From contig NZ_JASMWN010000006.1 in NCBI RefSeq assembly GCF_032595355.1, positions 1 to 64,000 of the forward strand: a stretch of 64,000 nt of DNA. Direction: 5' to 3'. The translations under genes were made by a program, and so were the position numbers. Source of the stretch: Sedimentitalea todarodis. GTDB taxonomy: Bacteria; Pseudomonadota; Alphaproteobacteria; Rhodobacterales; Rhodobacteraceae. Under the pieces are notes generated by a model. That model saw only the letters and a list, made by a program, of their open reading frames with translations, was not told the DNA's origin and did no database searches. This document shows positions 15,541 through 24,390 of this stretch, piece by piece. The number at the start of each line of letters is the position of its first letter. Within the stretch, counting starts at the first letter, position 1.

Positions 15541-16368
15541 TTGAGCCATACACCACCTATCAAGGCCATTGGGGCCAGCGACATCCGCGACCGAAAGGGT
15601 GGCACGCCGCTGGTTTGTCTGACCGCCTATACGACGCAGATTGCGCAGATCGCCGATACCGAATGTGACCTTGTTCTTGTCGGGGACAGTGTCGGCATGG
15701 TCCTGCACGGCTTGCCATCGACCTTGTCTGTCACGATGGAGATGATGATCCTGCACGGGCAGGCGGTGGCACGCGGCCTGAAGCGGGCGCTGATGGTCGT
15801 GGACATGCCGTTCGGGAGTTACGAGGAAAGCCCGGAACAGGCGCTGCGCAACGCGGTCCGGATCATGGCGGAAACCGGTGCGGGTGCGGTCAAGCTGGAA
15901 GGTGGGCAGCATATGGCGCAGACAATCCGGTTTCTGGTCGAACGGGGCATTCCGGTGATGGCCCATGTGGGACTGACGCCGCAATCGGTGAATGCCCTTG
16001 GCGGCTACATTGTGCAGGGCAAGGGCAGCGACCGGCAACGGATACTCGACGATGCGACCGCCGTCGCCGATGCGGGCGCGTTCTCGGTGGTTCTGGAAAA
16101 AGTCCCGGCGGCACTGGCAAACGAGATTACGGCGGCAATCGACATTCCAACCGTCGGGATTGGAGCATCGGTTGGCTGTGACGGCCAGATCCTGGTGATC
16201 GATGACATGCTCGGGCTGTTTGATGCGTTCAAACCGAAATTCGTCAAGCGATATGCCCATCTTTCAGGGGATGCGACCGAGGCTGTGCGCCAGTATGCGC
16301 AAGAGGTCCGCGCACGCAGCTTTCCGGGGTCCGAGCACATGTTCGCCGACGGCCACGACGACGCATGA
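15541..16368 (+). CDS. panB: 3-methyl-2-oxobutanoate hydroxymethyltransferase
   Basis: 275 aa, TTG start. It transfers a hydroxymethyl group from methylene-THF to ketoisovalerate to give ketopantoate. Motifs visible: LTAYTTQIAQIAD, VGDSVGMVLHG with the metal-binding Asp, VVDMPFGSYE, AVKLEGG and VGIGASVGCDGQ with the catalytic Glu/Asp region. It overlaps panC by 4 bp (ATGA), so the two pantothenate genes are translationally coupled. The upstream gap of 70 bp to the peptidase gene may hold its promoter. Confidence 0.96.
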   Translation: MSHTPPIKAIGASDIRDRKGGTPLVCLTAYTTQIAQIADTECDLVLVGDSVGMVLHGLPSTLSVTMEMMILHGQAVARGLKRALMVVDMPFGSYEESPEQALRNAVRIMAETGAGAVKLEGGQHMAQTIRFLVERGIPVMAHVGLTPQSVNALGGYIVQGKGSDRQRILDDATAVADAGAFSVVLEKVPAALANEITAAIDIPTVGIGASVGCDGQILVIDDMLGLFDAFKPKFVKRYAHLSGDATEAVRQYAQEVRARSFPGSEHMFADGHDDA

Positions 16369-17213
16369 AGATCATCCGCAGCAAATCGGACCTGCGCGAG
16401 GTGACCCGTGGCTGGCGTACCGCAGGCGAAACCGTTGGTGTGGTGCCGACAATGGGTGCATTGCATGAAGGCCATCTGAGCCTTGTGTCTGCAGCATGCG
16501 AACGTGCCGACCGGGTTATCGTGACGCTCTTTGTGAATCCCAAGCAGTTCAACAACCCCGAGGACCTTTCCAAATACCCGCGCACCGAAGAGTCTGATGC
16601 CCGCAAACTCGCTCCTTTTGGCGTGGATGTCCTCTATGTGCCCGACGGCGCCGAGATTTATCCGGACGGCTTTGCCACGACCATTTCCGTCAGCGGTGTC
16701 AGCGACGGACTGTGCGGGGCCACGCGTCCGGGGCATTTTGAAGGGGTTGCGACCGTGGTGGCCAAGCTGCTGTTGCAGACGGATGCGGATCTCGCGTTTT
16801 TCGGCGAAAAGGACTTTCAGCAGGTGCAGGTGGTGCGCCGCATGGTCGAGGATCTTGACCTGAGGTGCGAGATCGTGAGCTGCCCCACGGTGCGCGAAGC
16901 GTCAGGGCTGGCGCTGTCGTCGAGGAACAAGCGACTGGACGATGCGGGGCGGCAAAAGGCCAGCGCCATTCACGCAAGCCTGACCGAGGCCGCACGAACG
17001 ATACTGGCCGGGCATGATGTTTCGGACGTTCTGAAAAACACGCGGGACACATTGCTTGATCAGGGGCTGGGACCGATCGATTATCTGGAGCTCCGCAGGG
17101 AAAGCGATCTCGCTCCGGCCGAGGACACACGCATACCCGCGCGCTTGTTTGTCGCCATTTGGCTCGGCGATGTCAGGTTGATCGATAACCTGAGCGTAGC
17201 ACACGCCGGCTAG
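16365..17213 (+). CDS. panC: Pantothenate synthetase (pantoate--beta-alanine ligase)
   Basis: 282 aa, typical length. It joins pantoate and beta-alanine using ATP. It has VPTMGALHEGHLSLV with the HxGH nucleotide motif, FVNPKQFNNPEDLSKYPRT, GEKDFQQVQVVRRMVEDL and the KMSKS-equivalent ALSSRNKRL. It is the last gene of the panBC pair and runs convergently toward the YghU-type GST with a 48-bp gap. Confidence 0.97.
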   Translation: MKIIRSKSDLREVTRGWRTAGETVGVVPTMGALHEGHLSLVSAACERADRVIVTLFVNPKQFNNPEDLSKYPRTEESDARKLAPFGVDVLYVPDGAEIYPDGFATTISVSGVSDGLCGATRPGHFEGVATVVAKLLLQTDADLAFFGEKDFQQVQVVRRMVEDLDLRCEIVSCPTVREASGLALSSRNKRLDDAGRQKASAIHASLTEAARTILAGHDVSDVLKNTRDTLLDQGLGPIDYLELRRESDLAPAEDTRIPARLFVAIWLGDVRLIDNLSVAHAG

Positions 17214-17261
17214 GGCTTTGTGCGTCAGGGAAAGGTGACCTGCCCCTGACCATATCGCTGA

Positions 17262-18143
17262 TCAATCGGTTTCGGGCTCGCCGATCTTGTCCTGGGTCTG
17301 GGTGTCAAAATCTGCCGCATCGTGGCGTTCGCGCAACTGCATCTTGGGATCACCGGACGCCCGGTTAACCATGCGACCGCGTTGCACCGCAGGCCGCGCA
17401 TCAATCGCCTTGGCCCAGCGAACCACGTTCTTGTAGCTTTCCACATCGAGGAACTCGCCGGCATCGTAAAGGCGACCCAGTGCCAGCTGCCCGTACCACG
17501 CCCAGTTCGCAATGTCGGCAATCGTATAGTCCTTACCGGCCAGATAGGTATTCTCGGCCAACTGTCGATCCAAAACATCAAGCTGCCGCTTGGTTTCCAT
17601 CGTGAAGCGGTTGATCGGGTACTCCATCTTGGTCGGTGCATAGGCATAGAAATGGCCAAAGCCGCCGCCCAGGTAGGGCGCGCTGCCCATCTGCCAGAAC
17701 AGCCATGACAGCATTTCAGGGCGCTTGGCCGGATCGGACGGCAGGAAAGCACCGAATTTCTCTGCAAGGTGCAACAGGATCGCGCCGCTCTCGAAAATGC
17801 GTGTTGGAGGCGTTGTCGTATGATCCATTAGCGCAGGGATCTTGGAGTTCGGGTTCACCGACACAAAACCGCTGCCGAACTGGTCGCCATCGCCGATGTT
17901 GATCAGCCAAGCGTCATAATCGGCAGCCGTGTGACCGGCGGCCAGCAGTTCTTCGAACATCACCGTCACCTTGACCCCGTTGGGCGTGGCGAGCGAATAG
18001 AGCTGGAACGGATGCCTGCCGACTTGCAACTCCTTGTCGTGGGTCGGCCCGGCGATGGGACGGTTGATGCTGGCAAATCGACCGCCGCTCTCCGCTTCCC
18101 AGGTCCAGACGCGGGGAGGTGAATAGTCACTGCTATCGGTCAT
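17262..18143 (-). CDS. yghU: YghU-type glutathione S-transferase / disulfide-bond reductase
   Basis: 293 aa from ATG 18143, preceded by CAGGAG. The N-terminal thioredoxin-like domain has HPFQLYSLATPNGVKVTVM and SVNPNSKIPALMDH; the C-terminal helical domain has FGHFYAYAPTKMEYPINRFTMETKRQ (in part), typical of the nu-class YghU/YfcG group that binds two glutathiones and reduces small disulfides. An in-frame start at 18212 adds residues unlike the family. The last 20 residues are charged and not conserved. Confidence 0.92.
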   Translation of the reverse strand: MTDSSDYSPPRVWTWEAESGGRFASINRPIAGPTHDKELQVGRHPFQLYSLATPNGVKVTVMFEELLAAGHTAADYDAWLINIGDGDQFGSGFVSVNPNSKIPALMDHTTTPPTRIFESGAILLHLAEKFGAFLPSDPAKRPEMLSWLFWQMGSAPYLGGGFGHFYAYAPTKMEYPINRFTMETKRQLDVLDRQLAENTYLAGKDYTIADIANWAWYGQLALGRLYDAGEFLDVESYKNVVRWAKAIDARPAVQRGRMVNRASGDPKMQLRERHDAADFDTQTQDKIGEPETD

Positions 18144-18248
18144 GTCGGGCTGTTCTCCTGAGTGGTGTCTGCCGCCAAATGTGAGGGCGATGCGCGCAAA
18201 GTCCACCTGCACCCGCGCACAATCGTTGCGCGATGTTGCGCGGCGGTC

Positions 18249-18995
18249 CTACGTCGCTTCGATATTGTCGCGGGTGACCCATGCCCAGACCACACTTATG
18301 GCATAGGCCAGTTCCAGAGCGATCAGGGTCAACCACGTCTGCGTCAACAGCGCTGCGGCCAGAAAGACAAAACCCAGAAGCAGGAACTTCACGCTCTTGC
18401 GGGCCACCCGCGTTTTCTTGAACGAAAACGTCGGTATCCGGCTGATCATCAACAGCCCGATGCCGATCATGTAGCACCCGACCAGAAGGGGAGGTATCAG
18501 ATCCGGGTCGTTCGCCTGAAAGGAAAGGAACAGGGGCAGCAATACCAGAAACGCTCCGGCCGGTGCGGGAACACCAACAAAGCGACTGCCCGAGGGGCTG
18601 GTTGTTTCGGATTTGCTGTCGAGGTTGAAACGGGCGAGACGCATCACGCATGTGACCGCATAGACCAGCGCCGCGATCCAGCCGGCCCCGGTCGTGTCCT
18701 GCATCGCAAACGCATAGACCAACAGCGCCGGCGCAACGCCGAAGTTGACGGCGTCAGCCAGCGAGTCCAATTCGGCCCCCATCGGCGATTCAGAGCGCAG
18801 CAGCCGCGCCAGCTTGCCATCCATCCCGTCCAGCACGCAGGCGATCAGGATCATGATCACCGCGCCCTTGAACTGGCCGTGAAATCCCATCTTGATCGCC
18901 GTCAGTCCGGCGCAAAGCGCGGTGATGGTCACCACGTTGGGCAGCAGCATCGTCAGAGGCATGTCCGAACGTTGGGGATGCCGGTCTTCCTTCAT
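18249..18995 (-). CDS. pssA: CDP-diacylglycerol--serine O-phosphatidyltransferase
   Basis: 248 aa inner-membrane enzyme making phosphatidylserine. The CDP-alcohol phosphotransferase signature DGx2ARx8Gx3Dx3D is complete: Asp59-Gly60, Ala63-Arg64, Gly73, Asp77, Asp81. About seven to eight transmembrane segments are visible (for example 18-36, 43-57, 85-100). It starts 3 bp after psd, with which it forms the phosphatidylethanolamine operon. Confidence 0.95.
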   Translation of the reverse strand: MKEDRHPQRSDMPLTMLLPNVVTITALCAGLTAIKMGFHGQFKGAVIMILIACVLDGMDGKLARLLRSESPMGAELDSLADAVNFGVAPALLVYAFAMQDTTGAGWIAALVYAVTCVMRLARFNLDSKSETTSPSGSRFVGVPAPAGAFLVLLPLFLSFQANDPDLIPPLLVGCYMIGIGLLMISRIPTFSFKKTRVARKSVKFLLLGFVFLAAALLTQTWLTLIALELAYAISVVWAWVTRDNIEAT

Positions 18996-18998
18996 GGC

Positions 18999-19691
18999 CT
19001 ATGCGGTCCGCCCGGTGCGGGGCGTTTCGTCAGAGGTCAGATCGGCCAGCACGGTTTCGCCCGCGACCATGGATTGCCCGACGCTGACGAGAGGCGACAC
19101 CCCATCCGGCAGGTAGACATCGACGCGAGAGCCGAACCGGATCAGACCAAAGCGCTCGCCGGTCATCATTTGCCGATCTTCCTCTACGAAACAGACGATG
19201 CGTCGGGCCACGAGACCGGCAATCTGCACGACGGCGATCTGCCGGCCATCGGCGATTTCGATGCATAGGCTGTTGCGTTCGTTGTCGGAACTGGCCTTGT
19301 CGAGCGACGCATTGAGGAATTTGCCCGGCCGATACGCCACGGACGCGATACGCCCGGCAATCGGCACGCGGTTCACGTGACAATTGAATACGTTCATGAA
19401 CACGCTGACCCGCGTGAGGGGCGCGTCTGACATGCCAAGCTCTGCCGGTGGAACAGCGGGCTCGATCAGGGATACGACCCCGTCAGCCGGGCTGACGAAC
19501 AACCCTTCGCGGATCGGGGTGGTGCGCTGCGGATCACGGAAAAAGTAATAACACCAGACCGTCAGCCCGGCCCCGATCCAACCAAGCGGTTCAAGTATCA
19601 GAAACAACAACAGGGAAATGACGGCAAACCCGGCGACAAAGGGGATGCCTTCGCGGTGCATGGGTTTGATGAAAGTGCCAAGCATGGTCAT
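18999..19691 (-). CDS. psd: Phosphatidylserine decarboxylase proenzyme
   Basis: 230 aa, the short (PSD-A) form common in alphaproteobacteria. It has two N-terminal membrane segments (17-48), then YYFFRDPQR, VSPADGVVS, MNVFNCHVNRVP and the self-cleavage motif RFGSRVDVY, in which Ser188 becomes the pyruvoyl group. It decarboxylates phosphatidylserine to phosphatidylethanolamine. It is the upstream gene of psd-pssA. Confidence 0.95.
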   Translation of the reverse strand: MTMLGTFIKPMHREGIPFVAGFAVISLLLFLILEPLGWIGAGLTVWCYYFFRDPQRTTPIREGLFVSPADGVVSLIEPAVPPAELGMSDAPLTRVSVFMNVFNCHVNRVPIAGRIASVAYRPGKFLNASLDKASSDNERNSLCIEIADGRQIAVVQIAGLVARRIVCFVEEDRQMMTGERFGLIRFGSRVDVYLPDGVSPLVSVGQSMVAGETVLADLTSDETPRTGRTA

Positions 19692-19795
19692 GTGGGGTCA
19701 AATGCCTTTTCGGTGCTTATTGTTCCTAGCCCAGCTTTCCCGCCACAATCAACGCGATTATCCACAGCCGCACGTTTTTCGGCCCGAACCGAGGG

Positions 19796-20101
19796 TCACG
19801 TCGCGTTGTCTCGCGCGGCGATCGCAAGGCCTGGACCAATGCCCGGAAAGAGGGCCATCCGTGTTTCGATCCGATATTGCCGGTGCATGTACTGCCCCAT
19901 GAGAGAGGGGCTCATGAGTACCTGGATGTCTGCGAGGTCCGGGTTGCTCATCGGTGCCGATATGCTGGTTCGCGGTGCCGTCATGTCCGCAAGATCAATT
20001 GGAACATCCCCGATGCCGATCAAGTTGACCCGCGATGATGCTGACACGTCAACGCCGAGGTGGTCTTTTGTTTTCCGACCCGCTAATTTTTCGATGACCA
20101 T
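19796..20101 (-). CDS. Hypothetical protein (small ORF)
   Basis: 101 aa if ATG 20101 is used (TTG 20119 is also in frame). I do not recognise it. The sequence reads like protein (LGVDVSASSRVNLIGIGDVPIDLADM, in part, and a C-terminal FPGIGPGLAIAARD), with no signal peptide or membrane segment. It contains a TTA leucine codon and several A/T-ending codons, like the methyltransferase gene next to it, with which it would be divergent by only about 45 bp. It may be real, a fragment, or chance. Confidence 0.35.
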   Translation of the reverse strand: MVIEKLAGRKTKDHLGVDVSASSRVNLIGIGDVPIDLADMTAPRTSISAPMSNPDLADIQVLMSPSLMGQYMHRQYRIETRMALFPGIGPGLAIAARDNAT

Positions 20102-20145
20102 GAGGGCTGAATGTTTCAAGCGCTCGATCGATGGAGGGAATCTGG

Positions 20146-21018
20146 TTGGGTATACGCCGTCTATTCAAGACTTTTCGCAGCAACAGGATAGGCAATGCCA
20201 ACATCGCTGCGGACGCGCCGCATCTGTCATCGGCTGCGTCACAATTGTTGGGAAGTGCGGTGGAAAAGGAGGCCGCTCGCGAGAACTTTCTGGGTTTCAT
20301 CGATCCTTCGGTCAAAACGGTTCTTGAAATCGGCCCCTATTATGCCCCCTCCTTTTCCGGGGATTCCGTAAAGTACTTCGACGTGTTTTCGACAGAAGAA
20401 CTCCGCGAAAACGCAAAGCTGGATCCAGAAGCATCCGTGGACCCGGATACCATACCCGAAATACACTTCCACAACGGCGACGGCGATATGTCGTGCATAC
20501 CGGAAACCTTTGATATTGCGTTCAGTTCGCATTGCATCGAGCACCAGCCCAATCTTGTCGAACATCTGAACCAGGTGCATGACCTGCTAAACCCCGGTGG
20601 GCAGTATTTCATCATAGCACCGGACAAGCGATATTGTTTTGATCATCTGCGTCCCGAAACATCACTAGGGTCAGTCCTGCAGGCGGCGGACGAAAATCGC
20701 CAGCGCCATACAATGCAATCCATCGTCGATATGGCTGTCCTCACGACACACAATGAGCCGGCGCGACATTGGGCCGGCGATCATGTCGACCCTGGCTGGG
20801 GCGAAGACCAAAGCGAGCGCACCAGAAAGGTGATCGACCGTATTAAGAGTGCGGATGGCAGGTACATCGACTCTCACGCCTGGCAATTCACACCTACCCG
20901 TTTTCTACAAATCCTGTCGACGCTCAGAGAGCTTGAAATGATCAAGCTTAGGCCGCAACGGGTCTGGCATACTCCAATCAACCGTTTGGAATTCACCGCC
21001 ATACTGAGCAAGGATTGA
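20146..21018 (+). CDS. SAM-dependent methyltransferase (Methyltransf_11-like)
   Basis: 290 aa from TTG 20146. The SAM fold is recognisable as KTVLEIGPYYAPSF, then DMSCIPETFDIAFSSHCIEH and LLNPGGQYFIIAPDKRYCFDHL. I prefer the TTG start because GGAGGG sits 8 bp upstream; ATG 20131 is in frame but has no ribosome-binding site and contains that GGAGGG in its coding sequence. The C-terminal 100 residues (WQFTPTRFLQILSTLREL) are like methyltransferases found in polysaccharide clusters. ATA and other A/T-rich codons are frequent compared with neighbours, suggesting horizontal transfer. The substrate is unknown. Confidence 0.82.
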   Translation: MGIRRLFKTFRSNRIGNANIAADAPHLSSAASQLLGSAVEKEAARENFLGFIDPSVKTVLEIGPYYAPSFSGDSVKYFDVFSTEELRENAKLDPEASVDPDTIPEIHFHNGDGDMSCIPETFDIAFSSHCIEHQPNLVEHLNQVHDLLNPGGQYFIIAPDKRYCFDHLRPETSLGSVLQAADENRQRHTMQSIVDMAVLTTHNEPARHWAGDHVDPGWGEDQSERTRKVIDRIKSADGRYIDSHAWQFTPTRFLQILSTLRELEMIKLRPQRVWHTPINRLEFTAILSKD

Positions 21019-21161
21019 CGCCGGCGTTTCCAATCGGGCGCGACACCGCCTGGCAACTCTGCCCTTGAGTGCACGCAAGCGTGCCGTAGGCGACTAGACC
21101 CAAGGCCGGGCTGGGGCAGCGCCGCGACCGGAATTTGGAACTGAACGACTTCAATCCACTG

Positions 21162-23558
21162 CTATCCGCGCAGCACACCGCCGGTCGCCTTGGCCACTTT
21201 TTCCACAATCTTGGCGCTGACAGCTTCGATATCGGCCTCTTTCAGCGTCGTCTCGGAGGGTTGCAACCGGACTGTTACCGCCAGTGATTTCTTGCCCGCG
21301 CCAAGGTTGCCGCCGACAAACTCATCAAACACGCGCACGCCTTCGATCAGCGCCTTGTCAGCACCTGCCGCCGCATTGACGAGATTGAGGGCATCGACAT
21401 CGGCGTCGACGACAAAGGCAAAGTCACGCTCGACCGCCTGCAAATCGCGCAACTCCAGCGCCGCGCGTGTTGCGCCGCTCTTGCGGGGCATGGGCACCTC
21501 GTCGGGCCAGATGGCAAAGCCCATTGCCGGCCCCTTGATGTCCATTGCGGCCAGCACCTTTGGGTGAAGCTCGCCAAACACGCCCAGCACCTTTTTCGGC
21601 CCGAGGCAGATCTGGCCGTGACGACCGGGGTGCCACCATTCGCGGGCGCCGCGCCGGATTTGCGCCTTGCCCGGGGCACCGATGGCGGCTAGAACCGCCT
21701 CGGCATCGGCCTTGACGTCATAGAGATCGACCGGTCGCGACGCGCCGTGCACGTCCTTTGGCCCGGTTCGCCCGACCAGCAGACCGGTGATCAGCGTATG
21801 CTGCTCTCCCGGCTCGCTGCCGTGAAAGGCCGGTCCGACCTCGAACAGTGACAGATCCATGAACCCGCGCGCCTGGTTGCGAGCCGCAGCCTGCAACAGG
21901 CCCGGCAACAACGCCGGACGCATGTGGCTCATCTCGGAACTGATCGGGTTTTCCAACATGGTCGCGGTGTCACCACCGCCAAACAGCGCGGCACTGGCCT
22001 GATCGATGAACGAATAGGTGACGCATTCGTTGTAGCCAAGCGATGCACAGGTCCGCCGTGCCGCCTGTCCACGGCGCTGTGCGGGGGTCATCACCGGCTT
22101 CGGAATACCCACGGTCAGACGAGGCAACGGACGCCCTTGCAGCCCGGTCAGCGACGCAATGCGCGCGACCTCTTCAACCAGATCGGCTTCGCCCTGCACG
22201 TCGGGCCGCCAGCTTGGCACATGCGCCATATCGCCCTCGAGGCGAAAGCCGAGTTTGGTCAGCGTATCGCGCTGAACTGTTTCGGGAATATCCATACCCA
22301 CAAGGCTCTGCACCCGCGCGGCATCCAGCCGGTAGGCGCGGGAATGATCGGGAACCGCGCCGGCAACCACAACTTCGGACGGCTCGCCACCGCAAAGATC
22401 AAGGATCATCTGTGTCGCCAGTTCCAACCCGTTCAGCGTGAATTCGGGATCGATCCCGCGTTCAAAGCGATACCGCGCGTCGGAATTAATCTTGAGCGCC
22501 CGCCCGGTCAACGCGATCTGCACATGGTCCCAGAACGCGCTTTCGACGAATACGTCCACTGTCTCTTCGGTCACACCTGTCGCCACGCCACCCATGACAC
22601 CCGCGATGCTCTCGGGACCATTATCATCGGAGATGACCATCATGCCCGGCGCAAATGTATAATCCTTGTCATCCAGGGCCGTCAGGGTCTCGTCCCCTGC
22701 GGCACGGTGCACCCGTAGCCCGCCATTCATCTTGCCCACGTCAAAAACGTGCAGCGGACGGTTGCGGTCATAGGTGAAATAGTTGGTGATATCGACCAGC
22801 GCCGAAATCGGTCGCAACCCGATGGCGCGCAACCGATCCTGAAGCCATTGCGGGCTGTGGCCGTTCTTGACGCCCCGGATCACCCGCCCGGCAAAGACCG
22901 GACAGCCATCCAGAGTGTCATCGTCGATAGTGACGGAAACGGGGCAAGCAAAATCGCCCGGCACCGGAACGATGTCATGCTGTTTCAGCGTGCCCAGCCC
23001 CCGCGCCGCCAGATCGCGCGCAATCCCTTCGACGCCCAATGCATCGGGGCGGTTCGGCGTGATCGCGATCTCGATCACCGGATCCACCTTGGCGGGATCG
23101 TTCTCTGCCAGCCAGTCGATGAACCGGTCGCCCACCTCGCCGCTGGGCAGTTCAATGATGCCGTCATGTTCTTCCGACAGCTCCATCTCGCGCTCGGACG
23201 CCATCATGCCAAAGCTCTCGATGCCCCGGATTTTGCCGATGGCAATCGTCGTGTCGATGCCGGGCACGTAGACGCCGGGTTTGGCCACAACCACGGTAAT
23301 GCCTTCGCGCGCGTTCGGAGCGCCGCAGATGATCTGCAACTCGCCCTCGTCCGTCGCCACCTTGCACACCCGCAGCCGGTCGGCATCGGGGTGCTGTTCC
23401 GCGTGCACGACCTTGCCAAGCGTGAAATCCGCCAGCCGCGCGGCGGGGTTCGTCACCTCTTCGACCTCAAGACCCAGATCGGTCAGGGCATAGAGGATCT
23501 CGTCAAGGCTGGCCTCGGTGTCCAGATGGTCTTTCAACCAGGAAAGCGTGAATTTCAT
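21162..23558 (-). CDS. pheT: Phenylalanine--tRNA ligase beta subunit
   Basis: 798 aa from ATG 23558, the normal PheT length. Domains in order: N-terminal MKFTLSWLKDHLDT, the tRNA-binding EMAP-like domain (VCKVATDEGELQIICGAPN), B3/4 editing domain, B5 (PISALVDITNYFTYD region lies before it), the catalytic-like core (RRTCASLGYNECVTYSFID) and the C-terminal anticodon-binding FDX-ACB domain (ELRDLQAVERDFAFVVD). It pairs with PheS in an alpha2beta2 enzyme. The frame stays open to 23867, but that extension is not PheT. pheS, usually just upstream, is not in the window. Confidence 0.97.
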   Translation of the reverse strand: MKFTLSWLKDHLDTEASLDEILYALTDLGLEVEEVTNPAARLADFTLGKVVHAEQHPDADRLRVCKVATDEGELQIICGAPNAREGITVVVAKPGVYVPGIDTTIAIGKIRGIESFGMMASEREMELSEEHDGIIELPSGEVGDRFIDWLAENDPAKVDPVIEIAITPNRPDALGVEGIARDLAARGLGTLKQHDIVPVPGDFACPVSVTIDDDTLDGCPVFAGRVIRGVKNGHSPQWLQDRLRAIGLRPISALVDITNYFTYDRNRPLHVFDVGKMNGGLRVHRAAGDETLTALDDKDYTFAPGMMVISDDNGPESIAGVMGGVATGVTEETVDVFVESAFWDHVQIALTGRALKINSDARYRFERGIDPEFTLNGLELATQMILDLCGGEPSEVVVAGAVPDHSRAYRLDAARVQSLVGMDIPETVQRDTLTKLGFRLEGDMAHVPSWRPDVQGEADLVEEVARIASLTGLQGRPLPRLTVGIPKPVMTPAQRRGQAARRTCASLGYNECVTYSFIDQASAALFGGGDTATMLENPISSEMSHMRPALLPGLLQAAARNQARGFMDLSLFEVGPAFHGSEPGEQHTLITGLLVGRTGPKDVHGASRPVDLYDVKADAEAVLAAIGAPGKAQIRRGAREWWHPGRHGQICLGPKKVLGVFGELHPKVLAAMDIKGPAMGFAIWPDEVPMPRKSGATRAALELRDLQAVERDFAFVVDADVDALNLVNAAAGADKALIEGVRVFDEFVGGNLGAGKKSLAVTVRLQPSETTLKEADIEAVSAKIVEKVAKATGGVLRG

Positions 23559-23715
23559 GGCACGGGCCCTTGCGTTGGATGAGCGTCGCAGAGGCAATGG
23601 CAAAGATTGGGCAAAGGTGCAAGTCGCAGTAGGCGCTACGCCCGCCATAACAGGAATGGCGGGAGACCAACCTGAAGCGCGTTTGACCGCTAGCTTGTGC
23701 GAATATGCCTGTGAC

Positions 23716-24205
23716 CTATGCCGGGGATGCGCCGCGATCTCCAAGAGTAACGACTCGCAGGGCCCGCCCTGTGAAGCTGCCCGAGCACAGACCGATAACG
23801 GCGGCAAAACCGACAGAATAGGCCGTCGCTTCGAGCAATTGCGGGCCAACCGCCTGAACCACGCCATTCACAAAATTGGAAAAGAAGATCAACATTAGGA
23901 TCACAATCGTTATCCGATCACCTTGAAGAACCATTCGCTGGCCCTGCTTCTCGAGAATCAGGCCATCCTGCCAGCGGAATGCCAATCAGATAGCTGAAAC
24001 CAAAAACCACCCAATTTGTCGGAACGTGAACAAGTCCGCCGATCGAACCCACCGCACTCAGACCGAAGAGCGGATAAAAGAAATAGGGAATGGTCGAACT
24101 GTCTCGCGTCTTCATCGACAATATGCCGATCACCACAAGAACAACGAATAACGGCCACACCCAACCCGGCGCATTCTGCCAGATACCAACTACAATCCTG
24201 TCCAC
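23716..24205 (-). pseudogene. Frameshifted small membrane protein gene (DUF6622-like)
   Basis: Two overlapping minus-strand frames together make one membrane protein of about 165 residues. The first frame (from GTG 24205) reads IWQNAPGWVWPLFVVLVVIG through FGFSYLIGIPLAG; the second continues DGLILEKQGQRMVLQGD, then ILMLIFFSNFVNGV and IGLCSGSFTGRAL. The split sits near 23955-23975, where one base must be gained or lost to join them. The order of segments resembles the DUF6622 family of four-helix proteins. It may be a true pseudogene or a sequencing error. Base composition is lower in GC than neighbours. Confidence 0.65.
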
Positions 24206-24390
24206 ATTACCAGCCTGATTTGTCTTGGAGTTCTGAGACCCGTATGGGCGATCCAAGCTTCTTGCGCGAGCGAAAAATGCCTTCCAAGCTCCTGAACCTC
24301 AGTGATAGGACTTGTGTTATCGGAAGGCGGGAATGTTCCTGCCGACAACCAGATGCCCCGTTCTGTAGCTGACGGCTGACGGCACAGACT

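Noticed and set aside
15508..16260. 250-codon frame antisense to panB
   Set aside because: panB is unambiguous on the plus strand; the antisense product has no family resemblance.
21071..21084. GCACGCAAGCGTGC palindrome between the methyltransferase gene and pheT
   Set aside because: Short stem, no T run and no further copies seen; could be chance in GC-rich DNA.
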